A stretch of 12,735 bases of DNA. It comes from Fibrobacter sp. UBA1313 (lineage in GTDB: Bacteria; Fibrobacterota; Fibrobacteria; Fibrobacterales; Fibrobacteraceae). Location of the stretch: positions 6,528-19,262 of the forward strand of contig DBTP01000109.1 of the NCBI GenBank assembly GCA_002307115.1. Reading direction: 5' to 3'. Position numbers and translations under genes: made by a program. Each line of letters begins with the position of its first letter. Positions within the stretch are counted from its first letter, which is position 1. The notes beneath the pieces were generated by a model. It did no database searches, had not been told where the DNA came from, and saw only the letters and a program-made list of their open reading frames with translations. This document shows positions 7,846 to 12,735 of this stretch, in pieces.

Positions 7846-7875
7846 TCAAAAAAGACCCAGATTTTCCAGGTCTTG
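7846..7875 (-). terminator. Intrinsic terminator after tRNA-Gln
   Basis: On the minus strand, AAGACC (7874-7869) pairs with GGTCTT (7857-7852), followed by a run of T. The stem is short, so some read-through into the methyltransferase gene is plausible. Confidence 0.6.
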
Positions 7876-7879
7876 ATAG

Positions 7880-7950
7880 TTGAGCTACCTGGATTCGAAC
7901 CAAGACAAACAGATTCAGAATCTGTTGTGCTACCGTTACACCATAGCTCA
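7880..7950 (-). tRNA. tRNA-Gln (anticodon CUG)
   Basis: The 71-nt sequence folds into a full cloverleaf. The acceptor stem is perfect (TGAGCTA with TAGCTCA), with the U1-A72 pair typical of glutamine tRNAs. The D stem is GTGT/GCAC and the anticodon stem is ACAGA/TCTGT around the loop TTCTGAA, giving anticodon CTG for the codon CAG. The T arm carries TTCGAAT. The discriminator base is A. The CCA end is not encoded, so it must be added by nucleotidyltransferase. Confidence 0.93.
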
Positions 7951-7961
7951 GAGCGAGATCA

Positions 7962-7989
7962 AATTTATAAAAAAATGTACAGTCGGCAA
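7962..7989 (-). promoter_or_regulatory. Candidate promoter of tRNA-Gln
   Basis: On the minus strand TTGCCG (7989-7984) stands 16 bp before TAAATT (7967-7962), with the overlapping TATAAA at 14 bp. The likely start point would leave a 5' leader of only a few bases before the mature tRNA. The box positions are plausible, but the promoter consensus of this lineage is not known from the window. Confidence 0.45.
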
Positions 7990-8027
7990 GGGGAAGGCCC
8001 ATGACCCTATCAAAATGGCACTGCAAT

Positions 8028-9386
8028 CTATTCGACTTCTATTGTGGGTGGGCTGTAGGTGAACCATTGATTTTGCAAAGTGGAGCCCAACGGAAGATTC
8101 ACAAATACACTTTTAACATAACTAGAGCGATCAAGAGTTCCATTGAGAAGATTATTAACCACAAAATCATCGCCAGAATAGTAAACTACTTCTTGTTCTA
8201 ATGCTGGTAAGTCCTTCATCACAATAGAAGCACAAGCATTCACACGGGTAAAGTTGCTCGTTCCCTTGAAACCCACCTTGATACTATAACTTAAACACAG
8301 AGTATCCTGAGTAGAATCGAATTGGTTCCACACAAGATATATTTTTCCAAGAAAACCTGAAGATTTGCGCATCGTGACAGAACCGATGTCAACAGTGTCA
8401 GAAGCGTTCACATTCAATTCACTTTCCACAATGAAATTAGAAAGACCTGTTGTGAGAATAGTTGAGCCCGCCCCTCGTTGTTGAAATTCCACCCGAAAAG
8501 CACTATCCACTAAAGCGGTATCGGGAGCTCGCAAAACCCAAACACCCGCAGAATTTGTCACCGTTTGAACATCGAATTTTGCCGAATCCTTGACACTAAA
8601 GCCATATAAATCAGTCACCACATGTACCGATACATTCTGAACCGGTTTTCCTAAGGAATCAAGGACCACTCCCGTCAGCATGGGAGCCTTCGTGTCTACT
8701 TCTAAAGACACCAATTGCCAAGTGTAAGTACCGATATCCAGAGTGTCACCAGCTTTTAATGTTACCGATAATTTTTGATATATTAAAGAATCCGCATATC
8801 CCATTTCATGAAGTTTCTGTACAATGAATTCATCCGCAGGGGCAATGATAAGCGTGGCTTCGCCCGATTCTCCCGAGACAAAGAATGTTTCATTGACAAG
8901 AATACTGGTCTCAAACGTGGTGTTCGCTATGGACACCGAAAAATGAGAACCCACATTTAAAGTGGAATCCGATTGATAGTTCACCGCCCCTTTTATATAA
9001 GCTGATTTTTGCAACAAAATTTGTCCCAAATTCAAAGATTTGTCAACTAAACTCAACGAGCGCAAAAAACGAGACTCCGGGGCACAAGAATCCAACTGAT
9101 ATCGAAATTCCAAATTGAACGTATCAGCAACCACATTTTCAAATTTAAAGTATCCTGTGGAATCCGTTATCGTTTCAACATAAACCGTTTGCTGAGGAAG
9201 TGCCTTGTAAGCAAGGACTAAGCGAACAGTGACACCCACAGCAAGAGAACTATCGGACTTGATAACAATACCTGCCACTGTATTTTCAGTATCTGTTGCG
9301 GTACCCGAAAGGTCTCCATTTTCTCCACAAGAGGCAAAAAAGAGAATACCCAACAAACAGGCGAAGAAAAGAAATTTAGGACTCAT
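8028..9386 (-). CDS. Lipoprotein with carboxypeptidase-regulatory-like domains
   Basis: The gene encodes 452 residues with a lipoprotein signal peptide: MSPK, hydrophobic core, then F-A-S-C with the lipidated cysteine at 20. After a short Gly/Ser/Thr-rich linker comes a beta-sandwich unit resembling the carboxypeptidase regulatory-like (CarboxypepD_reg) fold (about 37-97: TVAGIVIKSD, then TDSTGYFKFENV). A central beta-rich part and a second similar unit follow (about 236-301: TGVVLDSLGKPVQNVSV, then NSAGVWVL). The remainder is beta-rich and of unknown fold. No catalytic motif is visible, so an adhesion or scaffold role at the outer membrane is inferred only. Its start codon lies inside the 3' end of the TIGR02147-type gene (11-nt overlap, GGGCGG before the ATG), so translation is probably coupled to that gene. 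Confidence 0.82.
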   Translation of the reverse strand: MSPKFLFFACLLGILFFASCGENGDLSGTATDTENTVAGIVIKSDSSLAVGVTVRLVLAYKALPQQTVYVETITDSTGYFKFENVVADTFNLEFRYQLDSCAPESRFLRSLSLVDKSLNLGQILLQKSAYIKGAVNYQSDSTLNVGSHFSVSIANTTFETSILVNETFFVSGESGEATLIIAPADEFIVQKLHEMGYADSLIYQKLSVTLKAGDTLDIGTYTWQLVSLEVDTKAPMLTGVVLDSLGKPVQNVSVHVVTDLYGFSVKDSAKFDVQTVTNSAGVWVLRAPDTALVDSAFRVEFQQRGAGSTILTTGLSNFIVESELNVNASDTVDIGSVTMRKSSGFLGKIYLVWNQFDSTQDTLCLSYSIKVGFKGTSNFTRVNACASIVMKDLPALEQEVVYYSGDDFVVNNLLNGTLDRSSYVKSVFVNLPLGSTLQNQWFTYSPPTIEVE

Positions 9387-10212
9387 GCGAACCGCCCTTT
9401 TCCATCTCTTTGGAAAGAGGAAAAAATTGAATATTTAATTCGCAAACCATCGTTTCATGATCATCCGAGCGCACAATATCCACAATTTCCTTGCGAAACA
9501 TATCAATTTTATGAATAATACGTTCGAGACCTTGAGGGGAAACGCTCATTGTTGTACAAGAAACGTTACGCCGTTCTACACTGTAATGATCAAGTGCCGC
9601 TTTACCAAGGTCAATCATTTGTTTTTGAAATTGATGAACAAAAAGAGAGGCAATCTCAGAACCACTAGAAATGGTTTTATTCACAGGGCGCCAAAAACCA
9701 TCTATGATTTCAATAAGTTCCAACCGCGATAAAAGCTGCATCGCTTGTTTCGTTTGAGGCAAAGTAATTCGCGGGTTTAGAAAAAATGCCAAATCTTGAA
9801 TATTCTCGTTGACATTCAAAACCGAAAGTGCTTCACGCACAGCAACATAGTACCACTTACTGTAATACTCTTGTTGGTGACGTGTCAGAGTTTTTACCGC
9901 TTTGGGTAAGAGTGACGACATTTGATCAAAGATGATCTGTTTTGATTCTGGTGTAGCCGCATGAGTAAAGTCCACCATCAATGAGAAATAGCGACTTTCT
10001 TTTTCCGTGAGTCCCAAAGCAACAATAAATTTGGGAACCATCTGTGGAGTAAGCGATTTCCGCCCCTTCACCAAATCCAAATAAAAACCAGAGGATGTAT
10101 AGCCCGCTTTTTTTGCAAAAGCCCTATAAGAAAAATACCGTTGTACCGACTTGCGGTACTCGTAGTAGTCCTGGAGATACTTCCGATAATTATAGTAAGC
10201 AAATACATTCAT
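9376..10212 (-). CDS. TIGR02147 family (DUF4423) putative regulator
   Basis: The gene encodes 278 residues. The N-terminus is characteristic: MNVFAYYNYRKYLQDYYEYRK (1-21), in line with the family's usual opening of a Y-x-x-Y-R-K-Y-L-x-D-Y-Y pattern. A helix-turn-helix-like stretch follows (27-76: SYRAFAKKAGYTSSGFYLD, LVKGRKSLTP, then a long helix). The rest (about 100-270) is the helical DUF4423 region with a winged-helix-like segment (TLPQTKQAMQLLSRLELIEI). The family is expanded in Fibrobacter and is thought to be regulatory; DNA binding is inferred. The frame is open to 10314, but the family alignment starts at 10212; the ATG has no clear Shine-Dalgarno sequence. The gene overlaps the downstream lipoprotein gene by 11 nt. 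Upstream TGGGAACA repeats are candidate operators. Confidence 0.87.
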   Translation of the reverse strand: MNVFAYYNYRKYLQDYYEYRKSVQRYFSYRAFAKKAGYTSSGFYLDLVKGRKSLTPQMVPKFIVALGLTEKESRYFSLMVDFTHAATPESKQIIFDQMSSLLPKAVKTLTRHQQEYYSKWYYVAVREALSVLNVNENIQDLAFFLNPRITLPQTKQAMQLLSRLELIEIIDGFWRPVNKTISSGSEIASLFVHQFQKQMIDLGKAALDHYSVERRNVSCTTMSVSPQGLERIIHKIDMFRKEIVDIVRSDDHETMVCELNIQFFPLSKEMEKGGSHES

Positions 10213-10243
10213 GTTTGGTAAAGATAATTTTATTCTGTTTTTG

Positions 10244-10369
10244 TGGGAACATCCATTTCTGGGAAAATAATCAAAAATTGATATTTTATTTAAAAAAGAA
10301 CATTTTGGGAACATTTTAACGAATATAACCCGATTTTAAATGAATCTTTTTATCTATTTTCTGGGAACA
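10244..10369. repeat. TGGGAACA repeats in a divergent intergenic region
   Basis: Three exact copies of TGGGAACA lie at 10244-10251, 10306-10313 and 10362-10369, and one variant TGGGAAAA at 10260-10267, all in the same orientation within 126 nt. The variant and the last copy share the longer context TTTCTGGGAA. The copy at 10306 overlaps the -35 box of the candidate regulator promoter. Such an array is what operator sites look like; the binding protein is not known, but the adjacent TIGR02147-type protein is an obvious candidate. Confidence 0.55.
10283..10311 (-). promoter_or_regulatory. Candidate promoter of the regulator-lipoprotein operon
   Basis: On the minus strand TTCCCA (10311-10306) and TAAAAT (10288-10283) are separated by exactly 17 bp. 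The -10 box matches five of six consensus bases and the -35 box four of six. Transcription would start near 10276, giving a leader of about 65 nt. The -35 box falls inside one TGGGAACA repeat. Confidence 0.4.
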
Positions 10370-10385
10370 CCCAATCCCATCCCCT

Positions 10386-10423
10386 GAACCTCACTTGTAA
10401 AGACAAGTGGGGTTCTTTTTTTT
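10386..10423 (+). terminator. Strong intrinsic terminator in front of the hydrolase-like gene
   Basis: GAACCTCACTTGT (10386-10398) pairs with ACAAGTGGGGTTC (10403-10415) as a 13-bp stem with one T-G pair and a 4-nt loop (AAAG), followed directly by eight T. It is oriented plus and ends 11 nt before the ATG at 10435. No gene on the plus strand ends upstream of it, so it must stop either a short intergenic transcript or antisense RNA from across the regulator gene. Confidence 0.88.
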
Positions 10424-10428
10424 ATTAT
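10400..10428 (+). promoter_or_regulatory. Candidate promoter for leaderless transcription of the hydrolase-like gene
   Basis: AAGACA (10400-10405, four of six to TTGACA) is 17 bp before TATTAT (10423-10428, five of six to TATAAT). The expected start point, about 7 nt after the -10 box, is the A of the ATG at 10435. This would explain why the gene has no Shine-Dalgarno sequence. Both boxes lie within the terminator hairpin and its T-run. Confidence 0.4.
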
Positions 10429-10434
10429 TGTCCC

Positions 10435-11205
10435 ATGTCTTTCAAAAACGTATTACTGAAAAATCTATCGCGAGTTCTCAGAACACTGGGAATTCTTCTT
10501 GTGATTTATTTGTCAATGGTTCTATATCTGAAACTTTCAGAACGCCATCTCGCATTCCCGAGAGCAGGGGAACACACAGAAGCAAGAGCGATGCTCCCGA
10601 AAGATGCTATTAAAACGTGTACCCTCACCGATGGTACTGTTTTAAATGGCTGGATACTCAACGAAAATGAAAAACAGACACTCTTATATTTTCCTGACAA
10701 TGGTGAAGATGCAGCCACATTTTTAGCAGAAATGCTAGCAATCAAAAACGTGAGAATTATTTCTTTTAATTATCGTGGCTCTGCAGGTAACAAAGGCAAG
10801 CTCAATGAAGAAACCTTTGAAAGTGATGCCAAAGGTATTTGGGAATGCGCCTCTGATGGAGGCGAAATAATGCTTGCTGGCCGAGGGGCTGGTAGCATTG
10901 TAGCCCTGAATTTAAGCCAAGAAAAGACTACAACTAAACTAATATTAATTGACCCCATACCAAGTATCGCTGCTGCTCTTACAGAAAAATATGGGATCTT
11001 TTTCCCTGAATTTTTGGCACATACAAAAGTGGCGATGAAAAATCCGAAAATGCAACCAAAAAATGGAATTGAGATTCTTGAGGACAAAAATGAAAAAAAG
11101 AATCTGACAAAAATGACAAAAGAGAAATATTTGACATCGGCAAAAACATCAAATCGACTTGGGAAAACCCTCGGTGCTGCTGTTAAAGGTATTATTAAAT
11201 TATAA
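10435..11205 (+). CDS. Membrane-anchored alpha/beta-hydrolase-like protein, probably inactive
   Basis: The gene encodes 256 residues. A basic N-terminus and one membrane segment (about 17-33) are followed by a region resembling the BEM46/YfhR branch of alpha/beta hydrolases: LTDGTVLNGWILN (64-76), LLYFPDNGEDAATF (83-96), FNYRGSAGNKGKLNEE (111-126) and the strand-turn IMLAGRGAGSIVA (145-157). In active members the last motif is G-x-S-x-G; here it reads G-R-G-A-G (149-153), so the nucleophile serine is replaced by glycine. The usual oxyanion H-G near residue 87 is P-D. The C-terminal part that should carry the catalytic Asp and His is replaced by a lysine- and asparagine-rich tail. It is therefore probably a pseudoenzyme or a decaying gene, although the frame is intact. 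No Shine-Dalgarno sequence is seen. Confidence 0.65.
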   Translation: MSFKNVLLKNLSRVLRTLGILLVIYLSMVLYLKLSERHLAFPRAGEHTEARAMLPKDAIKTCTLTDGTVLNGWILNENEKQTLLYFPDNGEDAATFLAEMLAIKNVRIISFNYRGSAGNKGKLNEETFESDAKGIWECASDGGEIMLAGRGAGSIVALNLSQEKTTTKLILIDPIPSIAAALTEKYGIFFPEFLAHTKVAMKNPKMQPKNGIEILEDKNEKKNLTKMTKEKYLTSAKTSNRLGKTLGAAVKGIIKL

Positions 11206-11286
11206 TTCGAAATTTTACATTGTTTGACAAAGTTTATTTTATTAAATTGAACAACATAATTGCACTTTTGCGACAACTGAGGATTT

Positions 11287-11961
11287 ATGGCTATCAACAC
11301 GTTTCAAGCAAGAATGGATATTAGAGGTTTTTTACGATTCACTGAAGATTTGGTGTCTACACTAAAACTGAAGTCGTTTTCTTATGCAGACCTTTGGGTG
11401 GATCCCGTGGGTGGACGCGTCGGAATCACGCTTGCAAAAAAGCTCAAAGAAACATCTTTCCGAATGCTCCCTAGCAACGGGACCTATCTCCTTTATCTCA
11501 AAGGAGCAATGAATGTTATCAATATGCCCGTAAAATCTGGGCAAATTGTTTTAACCAAAGAAAATGACAAAATCATTCTCCAAAGCAAGAAAAGCGCAAA
11601 AAAAGTCGGGCCTTGGATTCCGTTTGCCTGCCGCAATTCTGCAGGTCTTCCCATGATTTCAATTGATACCCGTGGTACTTTGATCTTGGATCGACGTTGC
11701 ATTGATGCGTTGCAGACTATTGAGAACAACACACTCACTCCAGCTTACGATGCTAAGAAAAAAGAATTTATATTGACTTTTAGTAAAAATGGTCTTATTA
11801 ACGTTCGTACCATTGAGAGTCACGCAAGTATATCCTTTATGGGGACACTTTCGTCTTACGGCATACCACTTCCATCAGTGCGTATCCGCACCAGTGTTTC
11901 GATTTCCGGTAAGACACTTACGTTTAAGGTTACCCCACTCACTCTGAAGGTGGACCGATAG
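11287..11961 (+). CDS. Unrecognised basic protein, possibly two similar halves
   Basis: The gene encodes 224 residues, starting after GAGG with the usual spacing. There is no signal peptide or membrane segment, so it is probably cytoplasmic. It is rich in lysine and arginine. The two halves look loosely alike: about 33-72 (ADLWVDPVGGRVGITLAKKL, then a strand ending LLYLKG) and about 123-168 (MISIDTRGTLILDRRCIDAL, then YDAKKKEFILTFSKNG). Each has a strand, a Gly/Arg turn, a helix-like stretch and an edge strand. This pattern resembles small beta-rich DNA-binding or phage-type domains in a general way, but no family was recognised. The next gene begins 18 nt after its stop, so they share a transcript. 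Confidence 0.6.
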   Translation: MAINTFQARMDIRGFLRFTEDLVSTLKLKSFSYADLWVDPVGGRVGITLAKKLKETSFRMLPSNGTYLLYLKGAMNVINMPVKSGQIVLTKENDKIILQSKKSAKKVGPWIPFACRNSAGLPMISIDTRGTLILDRRCIDALQTIENNTLTPAYDAKKKEFILTFSKNGLINVRTIESHASISFMGTLSSYGIPLPSVRIRTSVSISGKTLTFKVTPLTLKVDR

Positions 11962-11979
11962 GTCTCCTGGAGGCCAATC

Positions 11980-12375
11980 ATGATCGAAGTACTGAAAGCA
12001 TTCTACCCTATCCACTATAACTTTGCAGCAGTTTCGCTTCTTCTTCTGTTGCTCATTATCTTTTTGCTTACCAAGAAGAATTACAAGTGGAGTCTTATCT
12101 TTTTTGCGGTAGTGATTGCTTTCAATATTTTCATTTATAAGAAAACTGTAGATAAAGTTTGGATTGTGCCCTCCGTCGAAGATCCAGAAGTGAAGTACAC
12201 ATTTTCGGTGGCGGGCGATTGGACCATCAAAGACGAAAAGGGTGTTATCCACCACTATTGTTGGGTAGAAAAATGGCTTGATGATTTTGGTGGTTTCGAC
12301 TTTGTCGATAGACTTTGGGGCACCAGCGAAGCCAAGAAAATGAAAAAAACATCCGAAGATCGAATGAATCAATAA
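11980..12375 (+). CDS. Small two-helix membrane protein of unknown function
   Basis: The gene encodes 131 residues, preceded by TGGAGG. Two hydrophobic helices (about 15-32 and 37-54) are separated by the short positively charged turn TKKNYKW. A soluble part (about 57-131) follows, with beta-like strands (VWIVPS, KYTFSVAGDWTI), the aromatic segment HHYCWVEKWLDDFGGFDF (86-103) and a charged C-terminal tail. By the positive-inside rule the basic turn is cytoplasmic and both ends would be periplasmic; this is an inference. It is the second gene of an operon with the unrecognised 224-residue protein, so the two may act together. No family was recognised. Confidence 0.6.
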   Translation: MIEVLKAFYPIHYNFAAVSLLLLLLIIFLLTKKNYKWSLIFFAVVIAFNIFIYKKTVDKVWIVPSVEDPEVKYTFSVAGDWTIKDEKGVIHHYCWVEKWLDDFGGFDFVDRLWGTSEAKKMKKTSEDRMNQ

Positions 12376-12398
12376 TTTTAAAATTCCATTTTTCTTTT

Positions 12399-12428
12399 AA
12401 AAATCGAGTTCTCAAAGCTCGATTTTTT
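12399..12428. terminator. Bidirectional intrinsic terminator
   Basis: AAAAATCGAG (12399-12408) pairs with CTCGATTTTT (12418-12427) around a 9-nt loop. The stem is flanked by T on the plus strand and by A, giving T on the minus strand. It serves the two convergent genes that end here, and the stop codon of the minus-strand gene lies at its edge. Confidence 0.8.
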
Positions 12429-12735
12429 ATTTGAGATCCAGTTTCAAAAGTTCAATATTTCCATTTTGCATTTTTGCATACTCTAAAGAAAAAAGCCACT
12501 GCCCTGTAGAAACAACAAGTCCTTCGGGGACACTCCAAGTGCCACTCAGATGATGGTGCCCGTGAACACAAATGCTACACTGATTTTTTTTCATCCGTGC
12601 ATTCGCAGCAGCGAGATATTCTTCAATCGCAATTTCCCGACTCTCACCCATTTTTCTGCTGCTCCGGCCAATCCAACGGGCAATGCCCATACCCAGATCC
12701 GGGTGAATACTCCGGAATAAAGTTCGATTCAAAGG
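12427..12735 (-). CDS. LpxH-like metallophosphatase, C-terminal part only
   Basis: This is the 3' end of a minus-strand gene cut by the right edge of the window (about 102 residues seen; the N-terminus lies beyond it). The visible part shows TLFRSIHPDLGMGIA followed by R-W-I-G-R-S-S-R, the insertion typical of UDP-2,3-diacylglucosamine diphosphatase and its homologs. It is followed by HGHHHLSGTW, the metal-binding G-H-x-H block of calcineurin-like phosphatases, and a final strand region with STGQW. LpxH cleaves UDP-diacylglucosamine to lipid X in lipid A synthesis at the inner face of the inner membrane. A more distant family member is possible, because the N-terminal D-x-H and GNHD motifs cannot be seen. 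The first in-frame start-like codon in the window (TTG at 12732) is not the real start, since the frame stays open to the edge. Confidence 0.75.
   Translation of the reverse strand, partial: PLNRTLFRSIHPDLGMGIARWIGRSSRKMGESREIAIEEYLAAANARMKKNQCSICVHGHHHLSGTWSVPEGLVVSTGQWLFSLEYAKMQNGNIELLKLDLK

Noticed and set aside
7846..7950. tRNA 3' end as an integration site
   Set aside because: No integrase, direct repeat of the tRNA 3' end or foreign cargo is seen nearby.
10213..10314. N-terminal extension of the TIGR02147-type protein
   Set aside because: The family's conserved opening begins at 10212. The extension runs over the TGGGAACA repeats and the candidate promoter.
11224..11260. TTGACA upstream of the gene at 11287 as a promoter
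   Set aside because: The -35 box is perfect, but the nearest good -10-like box (CATAAT at 11255) is 25 bp away, too far for a standard promoter.
10770..11300. Long minus-strand open frame of 176 codons opposite the hydrolase-like gene
   Set aside because: It is phenylalanine- and serine-rich, as expected of the reverse of a lysine- and glutamate-rich gene, and it has no recognisable domain.

Overview
The window looks like a chromosomal segment from an anaerobic Gram-negative bacterium, most likely of the phylum Fibrobacterota (Fibrobacter and relatives). The best lineage marker is the minus-strand gene at 9376-10212. It encodes a TIGR02147/DUF4423-type protein, a family first defined from a paralogous set in Fibrobacter succinogenes. 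Rubredoxin and a phenylacetate-CoA ligase paired with a tandem-ACT protein fit an anaerobe. Outer-membrane barrels, a lipoprotein and an LpxH-like phosphatase fit a Gram-negative envelope. No species is claimed.

Layout, left to right. (1) 113-3501, plus: two paralogous secreted beta-barrel proteins in tandem, separated by an intrinsic terminator. The second is followed 20 nt later by an OpgC-like integral membrane acyltransferase. (2) 3621-5403, plus: phenylacetate-CoA ligase (paaK) and a double-ACT protein, 13 nt apart. (3) 5400-6791, minus: a secreted PEGA-domain protein that ends 4 nt inside the ACT gene; divergent from it is a 53-residue rubredoxin gene (6884-7045). (4) 7050-7950, minus: an NSUN/RsmB-type RNA m5C methyltransferase and, just upstream, tRNA-Gln(CUG) with its own promoter and terminator. 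(5) 8028-10212, minus: the TIGR02147-type regulator, whose 3' end overlaps the start of a lipoprotein gene by 11 nt. (6) A 222-nt divergent intergenic region holding TGGGAACA repeats, a candidate promoter for the regulator, and a strong terminator that coincides with a candidate leaderless promoter. (7) 10435-12375, plus: a membrane-anchored alpha/beta-hydrolase-like protein lacking the nucleophile serine, then an unrecognised pair (224 and 131 residues). (8) 12427 to the right edge, minus: the 3' end of an LpxH-like metallophosphatase, facing a bidirectional terminator.

Most of the window is housekeeping or cell-envelope material with no sign of a mobile element or defence system. The least explained part is 8028-12375: a lineage-specific regulator coupled to a lipoprotein, an intergenic region with repeated motifs, a probable pseudoenzyme and two unrecognised genes. 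Some starts have good Shine-Dalgarno sequences (113, 1334, 3621, 4972, 6884, 11287, 11980), whereas those at 2458, 6791, 10212 and 10435 show none, so a mixture of leadered and possibly leaderless translation is likely.
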